64,000 nucleotides of DNA. Origin: Vitis vinifera (Eukaryota; Streptophyta; Magnoliopsida; Vitales; Vitaceae). Both the position numbers and the translations under genes were made by a program. Under the pieces are notes generated by a model that worked only from the letters and a program-made list of their open reading frames with translations, made no database searches and was not told the origin of the DNA. The stretch spans positions 4,753,001 through 4,817,000 of the forward strand of contig NC_081811.1 of NCBI RefSeq assembly GCF_030704535.1, given 5' to 3'. Positions 12,750 through 27,529 of the stretch are shown here, one piece after another; position 1 is the stretch's first letter; each line of letters begins with the position of its first letter.

Positions 12750-15700
12750 ACATATTTAGATGGTCTTAAACCTTTGAAATATTATTATTTAATTAAAAAT
12801 AATATTTAAGAAAATGTGGAAGACTATATTTGGTCCTTAATTTATTTCTTAATAAGACATGATAAATTATAAAACATAATATTTGAAAGTTGTATTTAAA
12901 CATTTTTAAAGATTATATCTAACCTTGAAATTTGAAATCATGTGGATGTTTAAGAATCTCATCAACTTTTATAATCAAACAGTTGTACTCAAAAGAAAAG
13001 CATGTCCCCTTCGGGCCATGGCTTGGGTCTAAGATCTTTAAAGCTAAAACCCTTATTGGGCCCATAGGAAAGCTTGGTTGTGCTTGGGCTTCAATGTGTA
13101 GGGTGTATTAGAATTTGATTATGGAGGAGTATGCACATAACTCCAACTCCTTACTAAGCCCATCAATTAATTTGATCATTTTATTCAAATATTTTCCCTT
13201 ATTTTCTTAAGAAACTAAGACAAGAATTTGTAATTTAGACCATATCACAAATATACAAGAAGTTTAGGGCTTATTTAAGATAGGTTTTTAACTATTCTTA
13301 CATTTCATGTTAGAGGTATTATTATTTATTTTCCTAAAAATGGAAAACAAAGAGTGCATCCAAACAACCCCTACTTTTTTATTTTTTATTTATTTTAAGA
13401 TGAAACTAAAGATAAAATTTGAAACAAAAAACCTTATAAATGAAAAATAAAGTTCGTACTAATTTTTTATTATAGGATCTTAGAATTATTTATAACCAGT
13501 TAATTCAGGAGTGTGAAAAACCTCTTATTTGATGATTAATCCTTCTTACAAGCAATAATTATCACGATCAAATATATTAAGGTTATATCTATTCTTAAAA
13601 AGCAATAAGAATAGAAAATCAATAATTCTCTTATATTTGATTCTATTATAAAATAAAAAATTAAATTAAATCAAATATAATTAAAATTAAATTAAAAATT
13701 TATGTATTTTCAAATTATTTAATCATAATATAAAATATATAAAATAAATTAAACGAATTTGAAATAACCCACAAAAATTATTTATTGACTTCTAATTTAT
13801 TTTTTATTTTTCTTCTACCTTGTTTTTTTTCTCAAATTATTTGAAACCAAACTTAAATTACTAAGAACATAATTTTTTTATACTACTAATGTTTGTGCTT
13901 ACTTGTCATTTGTTACATCCTAATTATGTCTTCCTTTATATCTTAACTATACTTCAATCCAAGGATAAAAATTAAAAATTAAAAAATGAATAATATAGGT
14001 AATCCAATTTGGCAAATATATTAAAAATATTAAAAATATAAAAAATATCATATATATATATTGAGAAAAAAAAAAGCCTATTGATGAGATTAAAAAAAAA
14101 TCAAAATTCATAATAAAAAAGAATTATTACACCGAAACAAAAAATATATCGTGAAACATGAGGAAAATTTCTGAAAACTTCAGTCACTTTCTAACCTGAT
14201 GATTCATGAAAGCCGAAATTTCGATCCCATTTTTGGGGTGAAAGGCATATTTTCAATCCTTGTACTTTATTGAGACTCATCTATTAAACAACCATGTACT
14301 TGTGTGGTTGCAAAGGACAATATGAGTCTAGAAAGAAAGGAGGCATAGGAGGAATCTGGTAAGCAGCTTATTTTTTGTCAGATCCCACGTTTGTCCAAAC
14401 AAACTGAGGTCAATCATTTTGGGTGTAATGATGTGAGAAGTTGTCACGCCAACGTAAGCCATTATTATAACTTTAAGTTCAAAAGAAAAAGTCCTCCAAA
14501 CCTTACCAAATGATTCCACTTACCTGTTTACTAATTGGCAATTAATTCTAAGGGCTTGACTTGGTGGTGTACCATTTAAATTAATAAATTAATTTTCAGA
14601 ATTTTCATGCCCTCTCAATTTGAACCCATGAAATTTTGGTCTTACAATCATTTTATTTTGTTATGTAACTCATAAATTTCAACCTCTAAGAGAACATCAC
14701 TCTCCTACCCATGGAAGATTTAAGTCAAATCTCCAAAATTAAATAAATGTGGAAAGAGATGGTTTGGGAGAGATTCAATAATTAGTGCTACGTACCCAAA
14801 AAGAAAGTTGAGAAGTTATGTTTGGTGGTGATATTTTCATGTTTGTTTTACTATAAAAAAAATTAAAAATTAAAATAAGTTAAAAGAAATATATAAAAAT
14901 ATTTTATTAATTGTAAATTTATTTTTTATTTTCCTTCATTTTTCTTTCTATCTAATTTTTTTCCCTAGACTTTTCCTCTGATTTTCTAAGAATCAAATAA
15001 AATCAAAATGCCAAAATAAAAATAAAAAATAAATTTAAATTTAATTAATTTTTAATAAACATATATTTTTTAAATCTATATTTTCTTTTATATAAAAATA
15101 AAAAATTATGAAAAATACATAACTTTAACCAAATCTATATAATTAAATTTTTAAATAAATATTTTTCATATGAATGCAATGGAATCCAATAACCTACCAA
15201 GAATATATTAAAGACAAAGAGAGAAATTAATATTCTTCTCATATTTTCAAAGCTTTGTAACATTTTTAAAATGGAGTAAAAATAATCTATATTGCCATTA
15301 ATAACAATGAATCCATTTGCCTCTTCTTCTTCCTCATTCTATATATACAATGAACTTTTTTTAATTATATAAATATATTTTTAAAACCACAACAACGACA
15401 TCAATAAACTAGAAAAATAAACAATATTTAAATGAAAACAACATCATTATAATAATCAGTAGATAAGCCTCACTCGTATTATATTGCTTTTATAGGATCG
15501 GGGTGTGCATGAAAAAATATCATTAACTTGTACCATTTGTACTCAATTACTTATAAATTAATCTAATTATATAGAGGGGGTGTCCAATAAACCTTTGTCA
15601 TTCATATGGAATTAATAATTAGTTAAAAAACTGCAGAATGGTTGTCAAAAGAGAAAACAACAGGAAAGCAGACTTTTTCAAGAAGAGGTTGGTGTTTCAA

Positions 15701-16590
15701 GGGTTGCGGCAGTGAGTGCTTCTGTTAAGGAAGCCCCCATCTAAACTGTTGACTTCATCAAGCTCCTGCTGCCCACCATGCATGAATCTAAGGGCCGAAT
15801 CCCTTGGATTTTTTTCCTCCAGACTCCACATTTTTCTCTTCTTTTACGGCTTCATCACGTTCACATCCTGTACACATCTTTATTTGTTTTTATACCACGT
15901 GCTGAATTGAGAACAACAAAAAAAAAAAACAAAGGTTGGGACCTTGTTTGGTTTGGAAATTAACTTTGAAAGAATCCACCCACGCACACAAGTATTCAAA
16001 GCCTATTTTGGGATTCTTAATGTCATCTCTAACAATCCTTCTTTTTTTTTTTCTTTTTGGGTCTTTTTGTTGGAGTTGAATTAAATAGAGCAAGAAACAT
16101 AATTACAATATAAATTTCAAATTAAACAGTCGGCCGAAAACCCAATAGTGGTCGGAATCATATGCTGAGATCCATGCAATCATAAGAATGAGATTTTGTA
16201 TTGATACTTTCCCTATTGGATAGGTGATCATGGGATTATGATTTTTTTTTTTCTCTCTGGGGAAAAGCATTAAAAATAGTAACATTCTGCAGCTAAGAAA
16301 AAAATATATGAAAGGATGTTATTAAAGAATTTCAATATCAACCCAAAAAAGGACAATTACAGGAGCTTAAAGAAACAAAGGGAAGTGGTGAATTGAAAAG
16401 TAGCCTATTGTCTTCTCTCTTTTATGTACTTCATTTTTAGTGGTTAAAATTTTCTATCGTTCCTTTTTTGTGATGATATTGGATTCTTTGTTTGTTGAAA
16501 ATTGAAATCTCTGATCTGATTCTGTGTAAAATCATCAAACATGGAGGGATAATGAGGTTCACAGTGTCTCCACGTGTTAGGCAAGCGTAT
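12750..16590. other. AT-rich intergenic region downstream of the MYB gene
   Basis: I find no gene. Much of 13400-15200 consists of A/T runs with occasional accaaac and tttggt phrases that suggest worn-down MITEs, too degraded to delimit. The stretch 15600-16500 is less AT-rich and borders the 3' end of the minus-strand MYB gene. Confidence 0.5.
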
Positions 16591-16598
16591 GCATTTTC

Positions 16599-17640
16599 CT
16601 AGAAGTCGTCAAAGAACTGTTGCTTTAAGAACCAAATATCCTCATCATTCAGCAAATTCTCCAGTGAGTCCCCACCTCCCAACGACCACCCATTGCTCTG
16701 CTCAAGCCCCTCAAATTCCAAGCACCCAGATGATGTATCCGCTTGTTCTGGGTATGAAATGACCCCGTTTTGCTGACTGTCCGAGCAGTGCCCGCCAGAG
16801 AAATCGTAGTAGTCTGTCATGTCTGATACCGGCGACACCTGGGTCTCCGACCCCTCTGAGGGCCCCCCGGAGAACTCTGGCCGGAGACCTGGGTCTGAGT
16901 ACCCCAACCCAAACTCGCCGTTTCTGGGCATGTCCAGAATTTGACTTGACATATGGTGACCGTAGGTGGCGGGGGCGGTGGGGGTGGAATCGCCTCCGGC
17001 AGCTTTGATTCGCTCGACCAAGCGTGGCATCCACACATAGCGCATGGTGTCTCTGAATTGCTTGCTGTTAACATCGCATTTGAGCTGCTTTGCCTGCTTT
17101 TGAACCCTTGTTCTCCAGTAGTTTTTGATCTCATTGTCTGTCCTCCCAGGCAGGTGTTGGGCTATTTTGGACCACCTTCATTGAATAATCATCTAATATC
17201 AGATTAAATCAATCAAACTAAATCAATCAGAAGGAAAAACAATGATCACCCACTAACAAATACCTGTTTCCATAGCGTGAATGGAGCTCGAGGATAAGCA
17301 GCTGTTCTTGCAGCGTAATGTTTCCGCGCTTGACATTAGGTCGCAAGTAGTTCAACCATCTCAGCCTGCAACTCTTCCCAGTTCTCTTCAAACCTGAAAA
17401 ACCCGATTACAGTCAGAAAATTGGAAACTGCGCATCTTTGTTGATCGATAAACTAAGAGAAGAACATCAAACATGGTTGGCGTAGCCACCTGCGCAGCGA
17501 GCTAGGGAGTTCCAGCGGCCTTCGCCGTGGATGGTAATGTAATTGTTGAGCAGCGTGTCCTCTTCAGCCGTCCATGGACCTTTCCTCAGGTCCATGTTCA
17601 TCTCTTCTTCTGAGTCACAACCTCTCTCGCTCACCACCAT
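16599..17640 (-). CDS. R2R3-MYB transcription factor, MYB108-like (subgroup 20)
   Basis: A nuclear DNA-binding regulator. Three exons, 17640-17490, 17393-17264 and 17175-16599, give 285 residues; the two short introns sit at the positions typical of R2R3-MYB genes. Repeat R2 (residues about 19-69) carries W23, W43 and W63. R3 (about 72-118) carries I76 in place of the first tryptophan, then W95 and W114, as is normal for plants. The recognition helices read [14 protein letters not shown] and [14 protein letters not shown]. Just after the MYB domain the segment [18 protein letters not shown] followed by WMPRL matches the MYB2/MYB108/MYB112 group. That group acts in stress, senescence and jasmonate-dependent anther programmes. 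The C-terminal half is Ser/Gly/Asp-rich with an acidic, aromatic end ([13 protein letters not shown]), a plausible activation region. The bHLH-binding signature of R3 is not evident. The gene appears intact. Confidence 0.93.
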
Positions 17641-17730
17641 TTTCAGACACCAAACACAAGATTTGGATTTGGATTAGAGGATAGAGGATAGAGGAAAATG
17701 GCCTTATTTTGGAATGGTACAAACAAGGGA

Positions 17731-17739
17731 TTTATATAG
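17731..17739 (-). promoter_or_regulatory. TATA box of the MYB gene
   Basis: On the minus strand this reads CTATATAAA, about 90 bases upstream of the start codon at 17640. This is a good plant TATA box at a normal distance. Confidence 0.65.
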
Positions 17740-17749
17740 CACAAGAGAG

Positions 17750-20700
17750 GAAAAGAGATTGGGTTATATAGCAAAGAAAAGGTAGTGGTTTTGTGATTTG
17801 ACTCGGCCCCGAGTGAATTGAATATTATATACATATACACTTATGTAATGAGCTTATGACACTAAGATTCTTTTTAATTTCATTAATTCCGAGTTTTAGA
17901 GTCCAAGGTTTGACGAATTGACCTTTCGCTATCTCACCCCACACTCCCATATCACATGCTTCTACAAATCGTGTGTACGCATTTAGATCTGTCGACGGAA
18001 GGTCTTCTTTCCAACGAGTAGCCCATATACTTTTTCTATTTTTTATAATCATGTCTCAACTTTGAAGGTCTTACCATGGATTTGTAGCATGTGAAGATGG
18101 TGAGGACGAGGCTTCACTGAAGAATATAAAATTGTGACCGACCTCTGATCAAGAAGCACTTTTGTGCGCCATTGGGAGTCTGTGACCACTTTTGTGAATA
18201 CTTAAATGTAATTGGAATGGGACCAATGGAGAAAAGGTTTTGAAGTCTCCAATTTTGTCTAGTGTTATGGTTCTTTGAGCTAATTATGTTGTGAGGACTA
18301 ATGCGTTTCTTTTCGGCTTTTAGTTTGATTTTTTGAGGTCATCTCGCTATGCGAGGATTGTAGATTATGTGTGTGATCAATGCGGTGAACTGCAGGGAAA
18401 TGGCCGCCATTGGGAAAGGAATTTGGGAGGAAAACGCATAAAAGATCCACTTGGACAGATAATGTGTTTCTGTGGTGGTGGGTCTTGATTCTTTTCAGTG
18501 ACACTGACAGAATGGGCCTTCTGATTATTAAGAAGTACTCCTTCTGTTTTTGTTAATTTTTTGCATTGAAAGCGTTTTTCGTTCATGATTTCAATGCCCC
18601 AGTTGGCCTCATATATCCTCTTCACATTAACAAAAGTCGATCTTGAGTTGCCATGGTGGGCGAGAAAAGAAAAAAAAAAATTGGTCCACGCAGGGGCTGC
18701 GACATACTATTGGTGCGCCATTGTACGATTTCATCCTTTTTCCTAGAAACCAAACACAACCCATGTTTGTCTTTTCAAACTAAATACCAGAAGCATTTAG
18801 AAGGAAAAGAAAGAGAGGTAGAAAAAGAAAAAGCCATGATCATTCATTAGTAAAGCAGAAGCTTCGGAGTAACTTTGTAATGCATAGTCAAATGAAGTCA
18901 CTGAAGGAATCATTCTTTAGAAAAGTCCATTTCTCCCCGAAGGGGAGACTAGAACGAAGAAAGGCCAACAGCACAATCGTATGATCTCTTCGCTTCTGAC
19001 ACGTAGCCCACCTCTGAACCTTTGGATTTTTTTCTCCAAATCCTAAAATCCTACTTTCCAAAAGAAATTCTCTCAAATGTGTTTTTGACCAACAAAGAAA
19101 CCCATACTTTGATTTCTGTTTTGTTGTTGGTTTGAACTTTAAATTGCTTGATGATGAAGTTCAATATCTCCACCATTCTCCGCTACTTATTTACTGCATT
19201 TATGCTGCCAGTAAGTGAAATGAGGGATAATCGTCAAAGTTATTCCAAAACAGTACTGGAATTCGATCTACTGAGGTCATCGGTGATGAACTAAGCAGAT
19301 GAATTAAAAAGGGAAAGAAAGAAAATTAAAGACTAATAGATGTGTAGGAATCCCAGGGCTTAGAATAAATCCACGACAGTGACTTGGCCTAGTGGGTTAG
19401 TGCTTCGGTACACACCAGTTTTGGTCAAAAGGGTGCGTAAATTTTCCGGGTCCATGGCATTCGGATTCCCATGGACGGTGTGTTTGGATTGAGAGTAAGT
19501 CTGAGCTCCATGGTCGAGCACTAAAACACCCGTCACATGTTTCGTCCTACCATATATTTTATAAGAGTTGCGCGTTGTAATTGGCGGGTTAGGGAAGATT
19601 TCCACACGGAGTACAAACTGAGACTAAAAAAATGGAGGAGAATGTCTGCATTTTGTATTCTATTGTGTAGTTTTTCAAATCTTTTATTGGTGTTGAAAGT
19701 GCTACTTTTGTTCAAAGTATTGTTTGATTTATATGTTCTAAGCTTTCTAAAGTATGTGAAACGTCTTTGACCCAAACTTTTTAGTGCCAAGCTGGCTTCT
19801 TATCTGCACTGCCTTTGACCACTGGAATGATTTGTCTTCTGTAATTTTAAGACCATACACTTCTAGCCCATAACCAGTTTGTGTACACGACAAGAAATCG
19901 CTTCTTTTGCCAATTTCTCCTTTCTATAATAGAAGGAATATGGAATGGATCATCCTTCTAAATTATCAATTCATTTTGTTAATTGGTAATCGGTGTTTTT
20001 TATTTCATGTTAGCACCTGCTGAAAATGATTTCGAGTACAACATTTTTAATAATTTCTTTTTAAGAATTGTCTAAGAAATGGTTATTTATGTTAGAATAT
20101 ACTTCTAATATTTTTAAATTCACTTTAAAAAACATCTAGTTCTATTAAAATATTTTCAAACAATCTTAATTTTTGAGTTATTAAATCCAAAGAATAAATA
20201 GTAGATACAATTAGCCCGTGAACAGTCAATCAACACACTGTAAAAATTGGATAGGTTCAATCTAAGGGCTACTAAATGAATCAAGTTGTGATAAAGGATT
20301 AAAACGATCAGACCAATTATTAATAAAGTTTCTTATGATTAAGGACTCCCAAACCTATATCAAAAGAGGAAGCAAAACGTTGATAAATAACCAACCTCTT
20401 AATTCATAGAATAAATAAGGAAGATATAAGTTTGCTACGAATGACCCAATATTTTATCCCCTCAAAATCACTTAAAAAAAAACCTATGGTTCATGGTTTA
20501 AGAAGAAGTTTGTAATTTAAAAGCTCCTTACCATAGAGTAAATAATGAGTGGATTTTCCCAAAAATCTATCCATCTATATATATTATAAGTGATGTATAC
20601 GGGTGTGAAATAGATCCCATCCTCATGTTAGGGGTTGTGACGGTGGCTAGCGTGTTGCATGAACATATCTCAAAGTGCCAAAATTCTAAAATCTTAATCA

Positions 20701-21900
20701 TTCATAAGAGATGAAACAGCTGTTGATTTAACATTTCAACCCCGTCTTCTTTCAAGGAAAGGGATACTTTATTTTATTTTATTTTTTTGCATTAAAATTT
20801 CCAATTGAATGGTCCATGAACTTTGCTTGTCACTTCTCACGACAACAAACAGTCCCTTACAGTGTCCCATCAACAGCACTGTTACCATCAATTCAATGCT
20901 CCATGATTAGAGATCAGTACACACGATTCATCTTCATGTACACCCTTTTTGGAGTTTTGTATATCATGGTACTTGGATGATTGAGCCTTCTCCTCCTCCC
21001 TTGAAAAATGATGGCCAATTTGAGTGTTCCATGGCGTCGGAATGGTACTCATCAGTCAAGAACCGAGGCCAACGTCCATGGCTGCAACCCCCCTCACGTG
21101 TCAACCCAACAACTGAAGATGGGGACTCATAAATGATTGTGACGTTAAGTTTAAGTTAAACCGATTTTAGTGGGAAAATTAAAAAGTGATGGCACTTGAT
21201 CCAGACGGATGATTCATGGGTCTAGGGAAGGGTTTTAGTGGGCTAGGGTTTGAGGTATATTTTGCTAGGGTAGGAGAGATATTTGTCAACTTTCAAACAT
21301 GGAACTAGGAAGAGTAAAGAGATGGAGAAGATCCCAACAGTGAATGAGAAGATTTCTTCACTAAACTAAACCCCTACCCTCCCCCCTCAAAAGAAAAAGT
21401 CCTTTGCGTTTAGTTGTTGCAAACTTTGCCATTAGTAGATGTCCAAATCAGGGTCATATTTTATCCAAAACCCTCACAATGACACATCCCTCCAAGGGAA
21501 AATAACACTATTTGGGAATAAATGATGCAATGGCAATGCATCAGAGTAATGTCAATCAAACTGTTTGATAGATGGTAACCTTGACTTGTGAGAATTAATA
21601 TATGTGGTGGTTTGCAATTCTTGTCGTGTATGAACTAGGCTTTATATCAATGTCTTTCAAGTTAGGTTTTGAATTTTTGAATCATAGGGTATGGGAAATA
21701 GGCAAACAAAAACATTATCTTCAGACAGATAATGTAATTTATTATCATTAGATAATCTAATTTATAATCACATAACTATCACGAGTCATATATCAAATTA
21801 ATATTATTACTTGAATTTGTTATTATCTTGTTCGATTGATTGGATGTTACATATATGAGATGTGATAACATATCATATCTTATATTTGATTTGATGTGAC
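17750..21900. other. Gene-poor region upstream of the MYB gene
   Basis: Base composition is mixed and parts are less AT-rich (17900-19900). A minus-strand frame at 19360-19605 encodes 81 residues including TKTGVYRSTNPLGQV; I do not recognise it, and it could be a gene fragment or chance. No exon-like series can be assembled. Promoter elements of the MYB gene probably lie in the first kilobase. Confidence 0.45.
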
Positions 21901-24900
21901 CATTCTTTTTTAATCAAACATAACATAAGAGATGCGTTTGGAAATTATAAATGTATTATTCTCGTTTATTTTGTTTTTTTTTTCAACTTTTTATATTACT
22001 TGTTTTACAAAACAAAAACTTTTGATCAAAAAATTTAAATTTATTATTAATAAAAGAATTGGAAAAATATGTATAAAATGTAACATAGAAAATAATAATA
22101 TATGTATTATTTGTTATAATACATAATATAATATTTTTTATTCATCAATTTTAAATATTTTAATCATGAATATTATTAATTAAAAAATAAAAATACTTAT
22201 TAAAATATAAATTACAAAATGATTTCCAAATAATGCCAAGCATGAAAAAGATTTCATATTTTTTTAATTGTAAATATGGAAATGCAATATAATTTTTATT
22301 TTAAACAAATATTAAATTTTAAAATGTAATATGTTTTTTAATTTATTTTTTATTTTTATAAACTACAAAGAGGCAAAGTATAACATATATTCGATGAGAT
22401 TACATCTCATTAAAAATGATTTTTTTTTATATAAATGTTCTATCATATTTTATCCCACCGACCAAACATAAGTTATAGTATAATTTAATGGAATTAGGGT
22501 AATGTAATTCTTTATTAAATGTTCCTTTTCCTTAATCAAACACACTCTCTTAGCATGCATTTTATACGTGGGAATAGGATGAGAATGAAGGTTGAAGAGA
22601 ATATCATATTCAAGAGTTAACAGATGAATTAAAATACTTACCCAAGTGAGATTTGTTTTCGTACTAATAAATTTTTTATTCATATTCTCGTTCTAAAAAT
22701 AAATCAAACACGAATGAGAACAAAGTTGATTTGAAGATAGCAAGAGAGCCTATCACATCATGATTTGTAATTTTGAAGAGAGCATGTCACATCATGATTT
22801 GCAATTTCAATCACATGTAAACTTAGAATTCTATATCACCTTAATTTTCAGTTGAACAACAAACAATGACTAAAAATAAGACTACTTTTGGTTTCCTAAA
22901 CCTTCGGGGAAAACAAAAGGACAACAATTATAAGGAAAGAAATAAAAAGGTAAAGAAAATTTTATATATAATTTTTCTTTTATTTAACATTGATGAAAAA
23001 GTAGAGGAAAAGAAAATTAAGTATCTGTTTGATAAATATTTTTTAAAATAATTTTCTATTATCTAAAACAAAAAATAGAAAAATACATTTGATAATTAGA
23101 AAAATTGAGTGTTTTCAGAAAATACATCTTTAAATTGTTTTCACTTATTTTATGAGGACTGCTTTAAAAAATAATTATACAAACGTATATGATAATTAAA
23201 AATAAAACACTATATATAAAAATTATTTTTATAACATATTTAAAAATATTAAAAACAAGTTAAAAATGTTTCAAGACTTTTGCGGTACAAAACATTATAG
23301 AATAGTTGTTAAAAACTATTTTCAAAAACTGTTTTTTTATAATTATTTTTTAAAATTTTTATCAAACAATGTCTAAATTATCTAGAAACTATATATTTTT
23401 TTTTAACTTTTCTTATTTTTATTTAAAGGGAATGGGAAAGAAACAAATACATATTTTAAGATTTTTCTTCATTTTTAGTATCATTTTCTTTATTTTATTT
23501 TTCATGATATCCAAAAATAAGAATTTTTTTAAACATTGTTTTTATGGTTTTTTTTTTTTAAAGAATCAAACATAACATAAAAGTAAAACAATTGCATATT
23601 AAAATTATTACTTATTTTCACTATGTTAAACTTTTAGAATGGAGATGTTAGGTTAACACTTTCCTTCAATTACTCCTGTCAATTCAGAGTCTTATGTGAG
23701 AATGAGGAATAAAAATAAATGTTTTGTTTCCATTCCTATTTTCTTCTAAATAAGATTGAATTTGGAATGAATTTGGTGATTCCAATTTTTATATTTGAAT
23801 GCATATAGAAATCTAAGATTGGGATGATAAATTGTTTTTATTTCAATATTAAGTAATAATGAAAATGAAAAATAATAAAAAGAAATAAATGGTCAATAAT
23901 ATCCGTACATATGATTTAATTTAAAAAAAATCTCACATTCTACATAATTTGAAATAAATTTTTAGTTTCCTTTAAAAAAATCCTTGAAAGTTTTTTTTTT
24001 TTTGCTAAATAATAAAAAACTTGTTTAGGTGGGTAATTTAGAAACAAAATTGTTTTAAAAAATTTATGTGGGTTGTTGTTCTTTAGAAACAATTCTAAAA
24101 GATAAAATAAAATAAAAGACTATTCTTCCATTTTTTTTTATTAAAGAAAATAAATTTCAAATCAAGTGAGACTTCTATATTGAATATATTAACAAGTTTC
24201 ATAATTTAAAAAATAATTTAAAACTCAAAAAATATATATAATGACTACAAAAAAATAATAAACATAATTAATGTTTTAAATTATTTAATAAATATTTTAT
24301 ATTTTAAATTTTAAATTCAAAAACTGATTAATTAATTTTTAGATTAAATAAAATACTTCAGAATGTCATCCTAATAAATATATGCATATAATAAAAAATT
24401 TGGGTCATTTATACCTTAAAATTTTAAATTTAATTTATTTTTATATCCATTTAAATTAGAATAGTATTAACAATTATTAATTTTAAATAATTATTCTTTA
24501 TTTTGAATAAAATAAATTACTTATGTTTTTATAAGATGTTAATATCCATATTTTTATAATATTTATAAAATCATATAAATAATATTAGAAATTATTAATT
24601 TTGAATTATTATTATTATTATTATTTATTTTTAACAAAATAAATCAACTAATGTCGAAAAAATTATCATTCAATATTATAGTCTAACTTATATATCCCTC
24701 ATCCATTCAAATCTTAATTCTATATATTCAATCCTTTAAAAATATAATATAAATTTTTTTAAAAAGTTTATATTAAATAAGTAACACTTTATATTAATTA
24801 TAAGTAATAAATTCATCTTTATTTATTTTTTATGATAAGTAATTTAATAATAAATTCATATTCACTTGTCTTTAAATAATTTACTTGTGAATATTGAATG

Positions 24901-26240
24901 GTTAAAAAGTATATATATATTTTAAAATCTTTGACTCTCATTTATTTAATATAAAAGAGATTAATAAACTAATAATAATTATATAGTCACGTATCTTTCA
25001 TAATAAATAAATTAATAATAAATTCATATTCATATATTTTTAAATAATTTTCTTATGGATATGTAATAGTTAAAACATTTAAGTTCTATTTCAAATTTAT
25101 AATTCTCATTTGTTTAAATAATCTTATACTTATTGTCAAGTATTTTTAGTAATAAATTAATATTCATGTATATTTGATATAAATAAATTAAAAAAAATTT
25201 ACATTTATTACATAATATTAATACTTATCCTAACCCAACCTCAATTAAGAATTAATCAACGCAACCTCAATCCAATTAAACCTTTAACTTAAGGTAATCA
25301 AATCAAGCTCAAGCCAATCTTATTTTTTTAAGATCGAATTGAGTTTGGGTTGGTTAGGTTAAACTTAAGTTAACTGGGTTAGACTTGGGACGATAGAATT
25401 GATTGGTTGCATGATTCAAATTCCATCTCCAATGTTTTTTAAAAACTTTTTATTTTATATATATTTATATGAAAATTTAAAGAGTATAGATAAAATTTCA
25501 AGATAGTAAAAAAAGAAAAAAAAAACTTATATAAACATATTATTAAACAAAATAATACACATTATTATAAAAACATTAAATGAGATTTGAGTTGGGACCT
25601 ACCATCTAATTGTTCAAACCTTGACTTGAACTCAACTCAAATTGAGTTTAGATTGAAAAAACTTAACCCGAACTTAAATCGAATATTAAAAATGTCTTAC
25701 CCTCAGCCAAACATTAGGTTTATTATAACTCATGACAAAGCCTAGCCACGTAATAATAACCATTGATGGTTTTGAGGTTGGTTCATTGTTTTTTTTCTTT
25801 TTTTGTTTTTCGATTCATGAAGTATGTTTCCATTGAAATATATGAAAACTTAAATGTTATATTTGGTTCGAAAAAAGTATTAAGAAAAAAAATTATTAGG
25901 GAAAAAGGTTTTCTTATTTTTTATTTTATTATAAAAAATTAAAAATTTAGGCATTGTAAAATTATTTAATTTTTATATTACAAAAAAATATGTAAAATAA
26001 ATTTATATATATATATATAACTTATTTATTTATTTTTTAAAAAAAATTCCTATTATTTCTTTGTTTTATTTCCTTTACTTTTTTTGCTCAAATTTTTCGG
26101 AATCAGAAAAATTTAAAAAGTGTTAACTAACATGGCATGTATATTGAGTGATAATCCTACAAACTTTGGTGACATAAATTCAAATTATGTCTGTCATTGC
26201 GCATATGTGAAGAAGGGTGTCAAGTAACATTCCATACATA
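21900..26240. other. Very AT-rich gene-free region
   Basis: The sequence is almost entirely A/T runs. A near-perfect tandem pair of about 34 bases (with a shared cacatcatgatttg core) sits at 22744-22810. At 25230-25690 there are repeated phrases of the type aactcaactcaa/gggttggtta, similar to the hAT-like MITE found twice further downstream. A degraded element with ttggttcg and ttcggaatc ends may occupy about 25862-26110. No gene is visible. Confidence 0.5.
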
Positions 26241-26241
26241 T

Positions 26242-26535
26242 TCAAGGTTGAAAACTTTTAGGAAAATTTAAAAGGAAAAGGTAAAAGTAATTGAAAAACC
26301 ACTGCAAAAACGTGTGGCACAGTGAAGGTAGAACCGTGGAAGCAGCCGGAGCCAATGATGTTTGAAGGAATGATGATGATGATGGTGAAGAGACGGAGAA
26401 ACCGTGGCTGGAAATGGGAAGATTTGGTGGAAGGGGTCTAGATTCATTGCCACCAAAGCCAGAAGGAAGACTGAAGTGTGGGTTCCACCTTGACATTTGA
26501 AATTTGAAATTGGAAATTGAGGAGTCAACAGACAC
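26242..26535 (-). other. Unrecognised open frame in a GC-richer island
   Basis: The frame could encode about 97 residues rich in Ser, Pro and Phe. The stretch stands out from its AT-rich surroundings, but an overlapping frame is just as long and neither resembles a family I know. It may be a remnant of a gene or chance. I do not claim a functional protein. Confidence 0.15.
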
Positions 26536-27198
26536 AAAACGTGACCGAACCTTTTTTTTTTTTTTTTTTCAAAAAAAAAATAAATAAATAAAATTGTGGG
26601 CGTCTAATGTCCATCGTCCAAAGGTAAGACCCAGGTCGCTGCCTTCTTTGTTTCCTCGGTTCCTCCTAATTTCCCCAACTCCAAAGTCCAAATCAGTAAT
26701 CACCACATTTTTGCAATATCAAGTTGCCACCATGAAATGCGTTAAATGCGCCACAAGTTTCAATCCTCTAGGAAACGTTTTCCCAATTTCCCTAATCCAT
26801 AAGGCAACTCCTCCTGGGTCTTTCATAATTGATGATGGGCATACAAGAAATAACCCATAGTTTTAAACCACTAATACGTTTATTTTGACTTTAATAATTA
26901 ATTTTATTAAATATTTTTTTATATTTAAACATTCCATTTTTTTAAGCAATTAAAATACAAAAAAATTAAAACTAAATTATATACCTGACAGGACTGGTGA
27001 AAAACATCACTTACTTATAAGTTATACTTAGAGTGTGTTTAACAATGATTTTAGAAAATATTTATAGTATTTCTAATACTTTGATAAAAAAATTTAAATG
27101 TTAAAAAAATTACAAATGCTTTCTAAACTCACTATCAAATAGGATTTTAATTACTCAAAATATTTTTAATAAAATTATTTAAATAAATGTACTGAACT

Positions 27199-27526
27199 CG
27201 GCTATGTTTGGTTCCCGGAAAGTACAAAGGAAAGAAAAAAAATGTTAAGGAAAATGATTTTATCATGTTTGGTTGTCCTATGAAAAATATCAAAGAAAAT
27301 TAAATATAATTAAAACTAATTAAAAACTTATATATTTTTAAATTATTTAATCTTTATATTGATGAGTTAAAATAAATAAAATGAGTTTGAAGTAACAAAA
27401 AAAATAATTTATCAACTTTTAATCTATTTTTTTATTTTCTTTCACTTTTTCTTTCCTTCTACTTTTCCTTTGCATTTTCTTTCCGTCGCATTTTCCCTCA
27501 AATTTTCCAGGAACCAAACATAGCCG
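27199..27526. mobile_element. MITE with terminal inverted repeats
   Basis: The left end reads CGGCTATGTTTGGTTCC and the reverse complement of the right end is identical over those 17 bases. The TIR extends further with a mismatch (CGG versus TGG), then diverges. The element is 328 bp, A/T-rich inside and non-coding. I could not find a convincing target-site duplication. Similar ends (tttggttc...gaaccaaac) recur elsewhere in the window, so this is a multi-copy family. Confidence 0.7.
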
Positions 27527-27529
27527 AAA

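Noticed and set aside
19360-19605. 81-codon minus-strand frame
   Set aside because: Some codon-like character, but no family recognised and no neighbouring exons; mentioned in the regional note only.
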